Below, in pieces: positions 1 to 7,547 of a stretch of 33,096 bases of DNA (position 1 is its first letter; the number at the start of each line of letters is the position of its first letter). This DNA is from Verrucomicrobiales bacterium (GTDB taxonomy: Bacteria; Verrucomicrobiota; Verrucomicrobiia; Verrucomicrobiales; DEV007): NCBI GenBank assembly GCA_028281705.1, contig JANQJH010000140.1:1-33096 (forward strand). Direction: 5' to 3'. The position numbers and the translations under genes were made by a program. The notes under the pieces were generated by a model, which saw only the letters and a list, made by a program, of their open reading frames with translations, did not search any database and was not told the origin of the DNA.

Positions 1-396
1 GGGGACGCGGAACATGGGGTAGCGGGCTTCGATCTCGGTGTGGGAGAGCCGCTCGTGGGCCAGGCCGTGCTCCCGGGCGGAGGCCAGTGCGCCCTCGACA
101 AAGGGCAGTCCGCGTCGGCCGATGTAGAGCCCGCCGGTGCGATGGAGAAGCTTGAGACCGCTCTCGGCTTCGAGTTCATCCCACAGTGCGTAGGCGCGTC
201 GAAGAAGGGGGACGTAGTCCGGGTGCTCGTAGTAGGCCAGCCGAATCATGCGCGATTGCCCGTGGTGAGCGCCCTCGGCGTGGGGGATGGCGTGTTGCTC
301 CAGACCGAGAACGGCCTGGCCGCGTTTCGCCAGATGATAGCAGGCCGAGGCGCCCATGGTGCCCACGCCCAGGACAATCACGTCATAGGTTTTCAT
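1..396 (-). CDS. Monomeric sarcosine oxidase / N-methyl amino acid oxidase, N-terminal part
   Basis: This is the first 132 residues of an FAD-dependent oxidase; the rest lies beyond the left window edge. The protein starts MKTYDVIVLG and carries a Rossmann dinucleotide-binding motif (G10-x-G12-x-x-G15). It is followed by AHHGQSRMIR at residues 43-52, which matches the SHHGDTRxIR stretch of monomeric sarcosine oxidase and N-methyltryptophan oxidase (SolA). These enzymes oxidise N-methyl amino acids to the free amino acid, formaldehyde and H2O2. The ATG at 396-394 gives the expected distance to the FAD motif. Substrate cannot be assigned from the N terminus. A second, broken copy of this gene start lies at 8313-8490. 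Confidence 0.85.
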   Translation of the reverse strand, partial: MKTYDVIVLGVGTMGASACYHLAKRGQAVLGLEQHAIPHAEGAHHGQSRMIRLAYYEHPDYVPLLRRAYALWDELEAESGLKLLHRTGGLYIGRRGLPFVEGALASAREHGLAHERLSHTEIEARYPMFRVP

Positions 397-471
397 TGGT
401 GGACCACGATCGACTCCGAAGAGGCCTCGTCAATCGCTCCGTTTTCCGAGATCACCACCGATCCGAATCTG

Positions 472-553
472 TCACAACACCGGAACTCGCGTAGGCGAAA
501 TCGTCACCTAGGTATCGGCGATGTATCCACCATGGACGATCGCAGCGTTAGGG
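472..553 (+). other. Possible degenerate attC site (left end of cassette array)
   Basis: TCACAAC (472-478) resembles the RYYYAAC end of an integron attC site, and GTTAGGG (547-553) resembles the GTTRRRY end. Between them ATCGTC (500-505) and GACGAT (535-540) can form an inner stem. The following cassette would then begin with TTAGGG. Its own attC at 2550 begins TCCTAAC, complementary to GTTAGGA, so six of seven bases agree with this start. The site is weaker than the three downstream ones. Confidence 0.35.
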
Positions 554-602
554 TTTAACGTTGCTAAGTGGGGCTTGATGATCAGTCAGCCAATGTAGAG
601 CC

Positions 603-1097
603 ATGAGAATGATACAACTATTGTTAGCTGGAAGCCTGTTGCAAATGCTCCCCGCCTTTGGGCGTGATAAGATTCCCGAAGAAGTCAAAGCCGCAATCGA
701 GCGCTCGAATAACGCGAAGACGATTGCGAGCGTTCAAACCAAGGTCAGTCTTAGTGAGGCTGTGGTAGCGGGAAGAATCATTCGTATGATCAGTGGCTCG
801 ATCGTGAATCATGAAGTCGAAGTTGTTGAATCGTTTACTAAGGCTTTAAAGCCTAGTGATCGGATCGTGGTCGCATTGCAGCTGAATGAGAGCACCGACT
901 ATAGTCTTAAGAAATCCATGGCGCATCGTGAGATGATCATGTTTTTGAAGGCTGAGTATGTGAACTTGAAGAAAACGAACCGTTGGCGCGCACTGAGCGG
1001 GCCTACCGATAAGGAGAAATTCTTGGAACCGACACCGAAGTTATTGGAAGATATTCGAAAAGCTGTGGCGACGAAGAAGAAAGAAGCTGTCAAGTAG
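603..1097 (+). CDS. Small putative secreted protein of unknown function
   Basis: 164 residues. The N terminus (MRMIQLLLAGSLLQMLPAFG) looks like a signal peptide, with a likely cleavage near residue 20. The mature part is hydrophilic and rich in Lys and Glu, ending in a basic tail (KKKEAVK), and has no motif I recognise. A pattern VSLSEAVVAGRI near residues 48-59 followed by a predicted beta-rich stretch could be a small extracellular domain. It begins about 50 bases after the likely cassette start at 548, a usual distance for a first cassette gene, and has no attC directly behind it. Base composition is less GC-rich than the core genome. Function unknown. Confidence 0.6.
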   Translation: MRMIQLLLAGSLLQMLPAFGRDKIPEEVKAAIERSNNAKTIASVQTKVSLSEAVVAGRIIRMISGSIVNHEVEVVESFTKALKPSDRIVVALQLNESTDYSLKKSMAHREMIMFLKAEYVNLKKTNRWRALSGPTDKEKFLEPTPKLLEDIRKAVATKKKEAVK

Positions 1098-1743
1098 GGT
1101 GCGGCCTCAGAGGTTCTTGGACTGGCGGTCGGTGAACGGAGCAATAGATGGAGGGCTTTGTGTTGAATGGACTGGAGGTAATGAGGCGAAGCACTGAGAA
1201 CGAGTGTCTTCTGGTGACCTGACCATGTAGTGAATCCATCAGCGCATCGGGTTTTCCCATTTTGGGAAGTTATTCTCGTTTGGCCAGGGCGGCTAAGCCG
1301 GCCGAGAGGAATCATCCTGAGAGATGATGAGATCATCCTAATCTACTTGCCAATCGGAAGACTCTCTCCATGATGGAAGCTGTGAGAGGTAGGCTTTGGC
1401 AAGAGGGAGGACATCTAGACCAGCGTGTTCTGGCTGACTATAGCAGAATCGTCGGAACCGCTTCATCCAAACGCCGTTCCAAAATCGCCTCTTTCTCTTC
1501 AGGGCGGCTGCCCGATCGAGAAACTTTTCGAGCTACGGCTCGTGCGTGGCTTCACAATCCATTGAGTGATCCAAGCTCAAAATGTTCATTCGAACAGTAT
1601 ATTTCAGAGTCTTTTGAATTTGGCAAGCCATATTTTCGAATTCTACACTCGACTATTTCGCAGGCATGTGGAGTCGGGATAGCGACTGTGTCTTAACCGG
1701 ATATGACACAGTGGTGTGCATATACAACGTTGTGCCAAGAAAG
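1098..1743. other. 646-base stretch without a confident gene
   Basis: This lies inside the likely first cassette, between the secreted protein and the nuclease-like gene. An open frame at 1370-1696 (+, 108 codons) has no recognisable domain and no clear ribosome binding site. Its end overlaps upstream in-frame codons of the next gene. No attC-like inverted repeat could be found here, so I cannot split the stretch into separate cassettes. Confidence 0.5.
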
Positions 1744-2562
1744 ATGAATCGCATCTCCGTCCATGTCCCCTCTGAGGACCAGATGAAGAAGACCTTGCGC
1801 GGATTCTTCCGGGACAATGGATTCGAGGTCGATGATATTCCCGAAGGCGACGAGGAGAGGGCCGATATCTTGATCTCGAACGATTCCGAAAGGATCATTC
1901 TAGAGCTCAAGATAAAGGGCGAAGATGAAGAGGAACTAAGCGACCGCCGTGAAATCCTGGACTCAGGATCAGTCTACTCCAGAAGCGAATCGTCACTTCG
2001 TCGGAACAGGATGTCAGGTTTGGTTAGGAAGGGGGTGTCACAGCTCGTTGAGACACCAGATGAAGCGGACTTTCGCGTGCTGTGGCTTCATGGGGCTGGT
2101 CGCTACGGCGAGCACCATGAAACCCGACTGACGGCCACGCTATATGGTCGTCGGCTTCTCATCCACACAGAGGACGAGCACGATGACAGATACTGTTACT
2201 ATTTTGATAACAGTGAGTTCTTCAGACATCGCAACGTACTGACTGCCGCGATCGTATCCTTCGAGAATCGATGTCAGCTTTGCATCAACGACTTGCATCC
2301 AGATGCTGAAGCATTTCGAAAATCTGCATTTCGAAACCTTTTCGGCGAAGGTTACATTGACCCGGTAGAGTTTGAGAGCCGGGGAGACGCCTATATTGTG
2401 GATGGCAGTGTTGACCGTCGGGACGAAATGGCAGTCACACGATTTATCATCGACAAGTATCGATGCGGAATGGTTCAGAGCCTCGATCTTGCGCTTCATA
2501 GCGTCGAGATCGTTGTGCCCCAAAACGCCGAGGCACAACAAGACGTCGATCCTAACGCCTGA
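1744..2562 (+). CDS. Cassette protein with a PD-(D/E)XK-like nuclease signature
   Basis: 272 residues from the ATG at 1744 (MNRISVHVPSEDQMKKTLRG). An in-frame ATG at 1666 would add 26 residues that do not look conserved. Near residues 40-60 the protein has ADILI, then a short turn, then IILELKIK. This D-(x)n-E-x-K arrangement on adjacent beta strands is the core of the PD-(D/E)XK nuclease fold found in restriction enzymes, Holliday resolvases and many defence nucleases. The remainder (acidic, with HTEDEHDDRYCYYFDNSEFF) is not recognised. The stop codon lies inside the downstream attC site, as is usual for integron cassettes. The nuclease call rests on motif pattern alone; a catalytically inactive relative is possible. 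Confidence 0.55.
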   Translation: MNRISVHVPSEDQMKKTLRGFFRDNGFEVDDIPEGDEERADILISNDSERIILELKIKGEDEEELSDRREILDSGSVYSRSESSLRRNRMSGLVRKGVSQLVETPDEADFRVLWLHGAGRYGEHHETRLTATLYGRRLLIHTEDEHDDRYCYYFDNSEFFRHRNVLTAAIVSFENRCQLCINDLHPDAEAFRKSAFRNLFGEGYIDPVEFESRGDAYIVDGSVDRRDEMAVTRFIIDKYRCGMVQSLDLALHSVEIVVPQNAEAQQDVDPNA

Positions 2563-2657
2563 CACGCCCCGAGTTGAAATTCTCATGACCGTTCAAACAT
2601 CAACCCAGAAGTCAGAGCACGCCCCCGGTCAGGCGTAGGATGACTCAAACGTTGGGC
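2550..2657 (+). other. attC recombination site (integron cassette end)
   Basis: TCCTAAC (2550-2556) is followed directly by GCCTGAC (2557-2563). The downstream side has GTCAGGC (2628-2634), its perfect complement. CCTAACGCCTGAC pairs with GTCAGGCGTAGG (2628-2639) with one bulged base. The terminal GTTGGGC (2651-2657) fits GTTRRRY and begins the next cassette: its 12-base extension GTTGGGCCCCAT (2651-2662) is exactly complementary to ATGGGGCCCAAC (4368-4379) at the start of that cassette's own attC. The spacing of the left and right arms is asymmetric, so the exact right end is less certain than the existence of the site. Confidence 0.7.
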
Positions 2658-2666
2658 CCCATAACC

Positions 2667-4352
2667 ATGCCGCGTCGAAAGACCCAAGCGGAAGTCATTG
2701 AGCAGTTTCGCGCTGTGCACGGAGATCGTTATGACTATTCGCAGGTTGTTTACGCTACGAGTTCAAAAAAAGTTGAGGTCATTTGCCTTGAGCACGGGCT
2801 GTTTTCGATCTTGCCGGGTCATCATATCAACGGAGTCGGGTGCAGAAAGTGCTACTTCGACACCCAGAAGACTACGAAAGCGGAGTTCGTTGAAAAGTCC
2901 AGGAAACATTTCGGAGACCGGTACGATTACAGTTCCTTTAGCGAACTACCACCGGTCGGAACCAAGGTTCAAATTTTCTGCACCGCACACGATTTAGAGT
3001 TTCTGCAAGAGCCACGGAATCATCGGCGTGGCCATGTCGGGTGTCCGAAGTGCAAATCACTGAAGCACGCTCTAGGCGATGGGCAGCTGGGCCCTGGCGA
3101 CGATGCATCACAACTCCACCGGAAATTTATTGAACAAGCACGTGCGGTTCATGGCGACAGATACGGCTACGAAGAGTTTGAGTACGTCAATGTCTCTACA
3201 AAGGGACGCATAACCTGCCCATTACACGGAAATTTCCATCAGACACCCAATAACCACCTCAGGGGAAGTGGGTGTCCCGAATGCGCACGCGAATCTCTGA
3301 AAGAGGGCACTTTCAAGCAAAAATGCGAAAAATTGGGCATCGATTACTGGCGAGCACTAAAGCGGCGACAAGCCGGAATGTCGGAGGAGCGAATTTTAAG
3401 CGAAGGCTACGTCCGGGCGACTCGGGAAGTCGGGAGTGTCACGGTACACGGTGAGACCTATCCCAACATGGAAGAGGCGGTTCGAGTTCTAAGCCCGCCC
3501 GCGAGTTCTGCGACGATCGCCAGATGGATCGCTTCCGGGATTACACCGGAGGAAGCGTTTTCACGTGTTCCGAATCCCGGCTATGGTGATGGAATCGTCT
3601 ACGTTGTGACTCATGGCAGTTCTGGCAAGCAGTACGTTGGCATTACCGTCCAATCCCTTGATCGGCGCTGGGAGTATCACCTTGACCAAGCTCGCGCCGG
3701 CCATATCAAGAACAAGCGCTCGCTTCATGCTGCGATTCGCAAGTTTGGAGCTGATGAATTCACAATCGAGCAGATCGATACGGGAAGCAGCAAGGGCAGT
3801 CTCGAAGCGAAAGAGCGGAAATGGATCAAGAAACTGGGCACGTTGGTTCCGGACGGTTTCAATATCTCAAGCGGTGGCACAAGTGGCGGGTCGAATTCTA
3901 GGTCAGTAACTGTAGATGGAATCACTTTTCCCAGTGTCAAGGCAGCAACTGAGCATGTGGCCCAGACGCGCCAAATCAGTCTGTACGCTGCGGCGGCCCG
4001 CATTCGTAAGGGTCGTGTTGATGTAAGACGTCCTGCGAAACCTGGACAAAGCCTCGTGAAAACACCTGCGTATAAGGTCTGGAGCCGGCTTATGCATGGG
4101 GTTATGAACCCAAAATCCAGGGAGTACATACCTGGTGTTGAAATCCTCCCTGAATGGAAGGAATTTGACCGCTTCCTAACCGACAACGGCCAGCCTCCGT
4201 CCAAGGGAATGGCCTTCGCGCGTCTCGACAAAAGCAAGGGCTATGTGCCAGGGAACTGTGAGTGGATGTCAAAATCTGAAGCCAGCAAGATCAACGCCGC
4301 GTACATGAAGGAGTCGGGATTGTTGGTCGGACGCAGAGGAAAAGAGGCGTAA
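2667..4352 (+). CDS. Composite DUF723-repeat / GIY-YIG / HNH-like nuclease
   Basis: 561 residues. The ATG at 2667 is preferred over an in-frame ATG at 2640 because 2640 lies inside the previous attC. Three DUF723-like units occupy about residues 10-62, 71-129 and 152-206. Each has a GDRYDYS-like segment, a C-x2-H or CPLHG pair and a closing GCxxC, consistent with a zinc ribbon that may bind DNA. A GIY-YIG nuclease domain follows (about 308-402: GIVYVV, KQYVGIT, conserved Arg near 334, Glu383, Asn399). After a NUMOD-like helix-turn-helix (412-450) comes a C-terminal region (468-542: YKVWSRLM, GVEILPEWKEFDRFL, LDKSKGYVPGNCEW) like that of HNH-type homing endonucleases. It is the only gene of cassette 2652-4465. 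Likely role: a site-specific nuclease, mobile or defensive; the target is unknown. Confidence 0.8.
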   Translation: MPRRKTQAEVIEQFRAVHGDRYDYSQVVYATSSKKVEVICLEHGLFSILPGHHINGVGCRKCYFDTQKTTKAEFVEKSRKHFGDRYDYSSFSELPPVGTKVQIFCTAHDLEFLQEPRNHRRGHVGCPKCKSLKHALGDGQLGPGDDASQLHRKFIEQARAVHGDRYGYEEFEYVNVSTKGRITCPLHGNFHQTPNNHLRGSGCPECARESLKEGTFKQKCEKLGIDYWRALKRRQAGMSEERILSEGYVRATREVGSVTVHGETYPNMEEAVRVLSPPASSATIARWIASGITPEEAFSRVPNPGYGDGIVYVVTHGSSGKQYVGITVQSLDRRWEYHLDQARAGHIKNKRSLHAAIRKFGADEFTIEQIDTGSSKGSLEAKERKWIKKLGTLVPDGFNISSGGTSGGSNSRSVTVDGITFPSVKAATEHVAQTRQISLYAAAARIRKGRVDVRRPAKPGQSLVKTPAYKVWSRLMHGVMNPKSREYIPGVEILPEWKEFDRFLTDNGQPPSKGMAFARLDKSKGYVPGNCEWMSKSEASKINAAYMKESGLLVGRRGKEA

Positions 4353-4372
4353 TTCGCCATGTCGCGGATGGG

Positions 4373-4471
4373 GCCCAACAGATCGTTGCAGCGGACGTTT
4401 GACCCGCCGCCCATTTTTGCTAACGTAAATGCGGTCGTCGCCTCAGACGCCGCTGAACTCAGGCGTTATGC
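4373..4471 (+). other. attC recombination site (canonical)
   Basis: GCCCAAC (4373-4379) followed by AGATCGTTGCAGCGG forms the left side; CCGCTGAACTCAGGC followed by GTTATGC (4465-4471) forms the right side. CAGCGG (4389-4394) pairs with CCGCTG (4450-4455). The TTG / AACTCAGGCG wording is very close to classic attC sites of proteobacterial cassettes. GCCCAAC is complementary to GTTGGGC at 2651, which defines cassette 2652-4465; GTTATGCC starts the next cassette. Confidence 0.9.
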
Positions 4472-4478
4472 CTAGAAA

Positions 4479-5165
4479 ATGGCGAAGAAACGAATAGCCA
4501 TTCCCAAGCAGACCGAGAAGCGAGCCTTCCAAGAGGTCGGTTCGGCATGCGCATTCTGCCGAGAGTCAGAGATTGCGTCTCTCCAAGTGCATCACATCGA
4601 TGGCGATCCCTCTAACAACGACCTCGAGAACCTGATCGTTGTCTGCAGCAACTGCCACGGAAAGATTACGGAGGGCGTAACCTCGCAGGCAGACGTGATG
4701 ATGCAGAAGCGAATGGTTCAGGCTGGAGCTTTAGGTGATACATCTAAGCCTGCCGGGAATTCGGTTACGGTGAACGTATCGAACGAGTCGAGCTTCAAGG
4801 GCGATGTTGCCAACACGATCAACAAGTTCACGTCACCAAAAGCCCCTAAGATTCAGCACCCGGAGGGTTCAATCGGCGCGAATCTCGAAATGAAGGGCTA
4901 CATTGATTACCTGATAACTCGCTATTTCGATTTTCGGAAGGCCGACCGCTCATATGGTCGCAAGACGCCGTTTTCTCATGCCGTGATCCACAAGAATATT
5001 CAGGCTGAATTTGGATTTAAGACCTTTTTCATTCCCGAGGATCGCTTCTCCGCTCTCGTTGATTACCTACAGGGATGCATTGATCGAACGATTCTGGCGA
5101 AGAACAACAGAGCGAAGGGCAGGCGTTGCTATCACTCTTTCGACGAGCACGGAAAGAAAGCGTAG
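4479..5165 (+). CDS. HNH-domain protein
   Basis: 228 residues, starting seven bases after the attC end. Residues about 24-65 hold an HNH nuclease core: CAFC (zinc pair), VHHIDGDPSNNDLENLIVVC (catalytic His-His and Asn) and CSNCHGKI (second zinc pair plus the final His). The C-terminal part (about 125-220) has conserved-looking stretches HPEGSIGANLEMKGYIDYLI and KNIQAEFGFKTFFIP. It resembles an accessory domain that often follows HNH modules in small bacterial proteins and may fix substrate choice. The stop codon is only three bases from the stop of the convergent small gene. It sits alone as the first gene of cassette 4466-5814. It could be a homing-type or defence nuclease. Confidence 0.8.
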   Translation: MAKKRIAIPKQTEKRAFQEVGSACAFCRESEIASLQVHHIDGDPSNNDLENLIVVCSNCHGKITEGVTSQADVMMQKRMVQAGALGDTSKPAGNSVTVNVSNESSFKGDVANTINKFTSPKAPKIQHPEGSIGANLEMKGYIDYLITRYFDFRKADRSYGRKTPFSHAVIHKNIQAEFGFKTFFIPEDRFSALVDYLQGCIDRTILAKNNRAKGRRCYHSFDEHGKKA

Positions 5166-5168
5166 GGC

Positions 5169-5378
5169 TCACTGCGCGGTATCCGATTTGCGAAATCTCA
5201 GAAGGGTGCGCTGGATCGCTTCAGCGCCTTTCTTGTACACGACCACCGCGAGGAGCTCTCCCCTGACCCAGACTGCCCAGAACCGGCTCCCGGGATACTT
5301 CCCGATCACCACTTCCTCTGGCGCTGGTGGGCTAGTGTGATCCATCTGATGACCTCATATTTATTCGCTGAGGCCATC
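5169..5378 (-). CDS. Small conserved-looking protein, antisense within a cassette
   Basis: 69 residues reading MASANKYEVIRWIHTS at the start, then SRFWAVWVRGELLAVVVYKKGAEAI around residues 31-55. This pattern (SRFWAV, a short turn, then L-x-VVVYKKGA and a helix) resembles small proteins seen widely in Verrucomicrobiota, Planctomycetes and Cyanobacteria, often next to regulators. I know of no tested function. The ATG at 5378 is the only in-frame ATG before the conserved part. It points against all other genes of the array and diverges from the XRE gene, with about 100 bases between the two start codons that could hold a shared promoter. It is probably a real gene because the coding pattern is strong over its full length. 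Confidence 0.6.
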
Positions 5379-5476
5379 TCTAGTCAACGATTTTATTTGA
5401 AGTCATCATTTTTAGCTGCCCTCAGCATGCTGCTTCCCTTGATCTTAGGGTTTTGAGCCGAGATCATTGGAATCTG

Positions 5477-5701
5477 ATGAATCTCACTTCCGAACTCTGC
5501 AGGGCGGCTCGCGGTTACTTTGATTGGACGCAGGACACGCTAGCTGAGAAGGCTGGCGTTGGCGTCAGCACAGTGCGGGATTTCGAGCGCGGTGCGCGGA
5601 CGCCCATCCGACAGAATCTGTTGGCGCTGGAACGAACCTTTGAGGAGGCCGGTGTGGATCTCGAGACACTTCGGAACGCTTTCTTGACAACCGGGGCATA
5701 G
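5477..5701 (+). CDS. XRE-family helix-turn-helix regulator
   Basis: 74 residues from ATG 5477; a TTG at 5453 would add eight residues. The core WTQDTLAEKAGVGVSTVRDFERGART is a typical Cro/C1-type HTH. The following NLLALERTFEEAGVDL matches the helix after the HTH in a large family of short bacterial regulators. Those usually continue into a Gly-rich ENGGGPGVRL tail; here it is replaced by ETLRNAFLTTGA, so the C terminus may be altered. It diverges from the 69-residue gene, and autoregulation of that pair is plausible. Such short XRE proteins often act as antitoxins or as repressors of the neighbouring gene. Confidence 0.75.
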   Translation: MNLTSELCRAARGYFDWTQDTLAEKAGVGVSTVRDFERGARTPIRQNLLALERTFEEAGVDLETLRNAFLTTGA

Positions 5702-5748
5702 GAAGTCGGTGGTGATCAATCCCCGCCCCGCCGTGGAGTTGACCTCTT

Positions 5749-5820
5749 GGCGTAACTCGGGGATCATCATTCCAATTCATCCGCGCCCCCGGGCGGGATG
5801 ACACACCTCAAACGTTAGCC
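5749..5820 (+). other. attC recombination site
   Basis: GGCGTAAC (5749-5756) forms the left end and GTTAGCC (5814-5820) the right end. GGCGTAAC is complementary, with one G-T pair, to GTTATGCC at 4465, the start of its own cassette, as expected for a true cassette. The centre contains a strong hairpin: TCATCC (5777-5782) with GGATGA (5796-5801) around a GC-rich inner stem. The next gene starts eight bases after it. Confidence 0.75.
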
Positions 5821-5827
5821 AACGAAA

Positions 5828-6637
5828 ATGACTTCTCCCAGCAATCGGAAGCACCACATCGACGAGAAATTCGAGAGTGACCTCACTGATGAGGAGTTCT
5901 CAAATCGACTTTTGCTGCGAGGAGTTGCCAAAAAGAGAAGGTTCAAGAATGTAAACTTTCGATACACAATCTTTGACACTTGCTATTTGAGGTTGTGTGT
6001 TTTTGAAGACTGTGACTTTACGGGATGCAGGTTCACCGGAACGAACGCTCTTGGAGCTTCATTCGAGAACTGCAAATTCGAATATGCTGTTTTTGAACGC
6101 ACACAAATCGACAGCTCAATTCTCGGCACCAACTGTCCCGGATACGAGAATCTAAAACTCCGATTCGCGCGGAGCCTAAGACTAAATTATCAATCACTCG
6201 GCGATTCGGAGGCAGTTAATGCCGCGATAGCCATTGAGTTGGACGCCAGCGAAGTCCACCTCCACAAGGCGTGGAAGTCACCAGAGGGATATTATCGGAG
6301 CAAATACAAAGGTTGGGATCGGGTAGAGATGTTCCTCCGCTGGCTTGAATTCAAGATTTTGGATCTGCTTTGGGGTAATGGAGAGAGTACCTGGAAACTT
6401 GCACGTGCAGTCGGTGTAACGCTGCTTGGAATGGCAATGATTCATGTGTTCTTCTTCGGTGACCCTGCGAAAGTCCCGGAGTATTTCTCAGCCCTGTGGA
6501 AGATGCCGCAGGTTTTTCTAGGAGCACTCAAGCCCCCGGCCTATCCGCCGAGCTATTTAGCTCTTGTGTTCTTCATTCGACTGGTAGCATTCGGCTTTTT
6601 CATGTCGATCGTGATAAAGCGTTTTAACCGTAGGTGA
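5828..6637 (+). CDS. Pentapeptide-repeat membrane protein
   Basis: 269 residues. About residues 38-100 form a run of pentapeptide-like repeats with Phe, Leu or Cys at the central position (FKNVNF, CVFEDCDFTGCRF, ASFENCKFEYAVFE), which should build a short right-handed quadrilateral beta helix. A charged helical linker (130-190) follows, including SEAVNAAIAIELDASEVHLH. Two hydrophobic segments (about 193-210 and 242-264) then anchor the protein in the membrane, and the chain ends in a basic IKRFNRR tail. This layout occurs in bacterial membrane proteins of unknown role, some resembling two-helix ion channels. It is the first gene of a three-gene cassette and overlaps the nucleotidyltransferase gene by 4 bp (GTGA). 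It may be a membrane effector. Confidence 0.75.
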   Translation: MTSPSNRKHHIDEKFESDLTDEEFSNRLLLRGVAKKRRFKNVNFRYTIFDTCYLRLCVFEDCDFTGCRFTGTNALGASFENCKFEYAVFERTQIDSSILGTNCPGYENLKLRFARSLRLNYQSLGDSEAVNAAIAIELDASEVHLHKAWKSPEGYYRSKYKGWDRVEMFLRWLEFKILDLLWGNGESTWKLARAVGVTLLGMAMIHVFFFGDPAKVPEYFSALWKMPQVFLGALKPPAYPPSYLALVFFIRLVAFGFFMSIVIKRFNRR

Positions 6638-7260
6638 TAATGCACATTTACGCTTTTGGATCTATTTGCCGCGGAGACGTCGATAAGAACTCGGATATCG
6701 ATTTGATTGCCCTCGTCGAAGGTTTTGATGATCGCTTTGATCCTTCGACGTTTTCGATTTATAGCTACAAGCGAATCAAGGAAATCTGGGAGGCTGGCAA
6801 CCCGTTTGCTTGGCATTTGGCTACGGAATCGAGACTAGTGTTTTCTAGCGATCAAAGCGACTTCCTTGTGGATTTAGGTGTGCCAAACGAGTATCGCAAC
6901 ATGCGAAGCGACTGTGAGAAGTTTGCGCGAATTTTTCACGACGCAGCGCGAGCAATCGAATCCGGGACTGAAAGCATGGTCTTTGAGCTTTCAACTGTCT
7001 TTCTTGCTATTAGGAATTTTGCTACATGCTTCTCTCTAGGCACCCCAACTCAGAGTGATTTTTCGCGATTCTCGGCAAAACGCCTCAAAGAGGCACCTGT
7101 TCCGATAAGTTCATCGTCGTTCAGTATCTTGGAGAGAGCGAGGATCTTGAGCACACGTGGAAAAGGAGATGCTATTTTGCCTTCGGAGACTCATTCCGTT
7201 AAATCTGAATTAGATTCTGTAAACCAGTGGATGAACGAGTTACTAAACAGAATAAGATGA
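6634..7260 (+). CDS. Minimal nucleotidyltransferase (Pol beta superfamily)
   Basis: 208 residues from GTG 6634, or 206 from ATG 6640. Near the N terminus YAFGSICRGDVDKNSDIDLIAL gives the nucleotidyltransferase signature: Gly-Ser followed ten residues later by Asp-x-Asp (S10, D21, D23). The rest is mostly helical, with FELSTVFLAIRNFATCFSLG in the middle. Minimal nucleotidyltransferases of this type include MntA, which adenylylates a HEPN toxin, and the AbiEii toxins. No separate HEPN gene is adjacent; the helical C-terminal half could supply such a role in cis, but no R-x4-6-H motif is obvious. It overlaps both neighbours by 4 bp, so the three proteins are probably made in fixed ratio. Confidence 0.75.
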   Translation: MIMHIYAFGSICRGDVDKNSDIDLIALVEGFDDRFDPSTFSIYSYKRIKEIWEAGNPFAWHLATESRLVFSSDQSDFLVDLGVPNEYRNMRSDCEKFARIFHDAARAIESGTESMVFELSTVFLAIRNFATCFSLGTPTQSDFSRFSAKRLKEAPVPISSSSFSILERARILSTRGKGDAILPSETHSVKSELDSVNQWMNELLNRIR

Positions 7261-7547
7261 GCGAATTTAGAAATAGAATGGACTCCCAGCGCGAAGTTCT
7301 GGGCATTGTCAATCGGTCGTCGGATTGGAGTGAGGAACTTTGCGGGCTCTCCGAATCCTCCATCTCCCGATGGCTGCAAGTAAACAGCCTCCCGAACAGT
7401 TCACGAGTTGCAGTGCTTCTAAGGCAGATCTCGGAGAAACTTTTCTTTCTTGCGACCAAGAGCCAGGAGCAAGTTACAGAGGAATACAAAGCTCTATCCA
7501 AAGATCTTCAGTTGCTTGCAAACGACCTGCAAACCGAATTGGGCTAA
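7257..7547 (+). CDS. Small HTH-like protein, third gene of the cassette operon
   Basis: 96 residues from the ATG at 7257, which overlaps the stop of the nucleotidyltransferase gene (ATGA). Residues about 24-52 (DWSEELCGLSESSISRWLQVNSLPN) look like a helix-turn-helix: helix, Gly-Leu turn, then SSISRWL as a recognition helix. A long C-terminal helix (ISEKLFFLATKSQEQVTEEYKALSKDLQLLANDL) has coiled-coil character and probably dimerises. The stop codon falls inside the left end of the next attC, the classic cassette arrangement. A regulator or antitoxin of the two upstream genes is the simplest guess; no family was recognised. Confidence 0.65.
   Translation: MSEFRNRMDSQREVLGIVNRSSDWSEELCGLSESSISRWLQVNSLPNSSRVAVLLRQISEKLFFLATKSQEQVTEEYKALSKDLQLLANDLQTELG

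Noticed and set aside
1370-1696. Open frame of 108 codons on the plus strand in the first cassette
   Set aside because: No recognisable domain, no clear ribosome binding site, and overlap with the upstream extension of the nuclease-like gene; it cannot be supported as a gene.
6634-7547. Classical MNT-HEPN toxin-antitoxin pair
   Set aside because: The nucleotidyltransferase signature is clear, but the neighbour has an HTH-like region and no R-x4-6-H motif, so it cannot be called a HEPN toxin.
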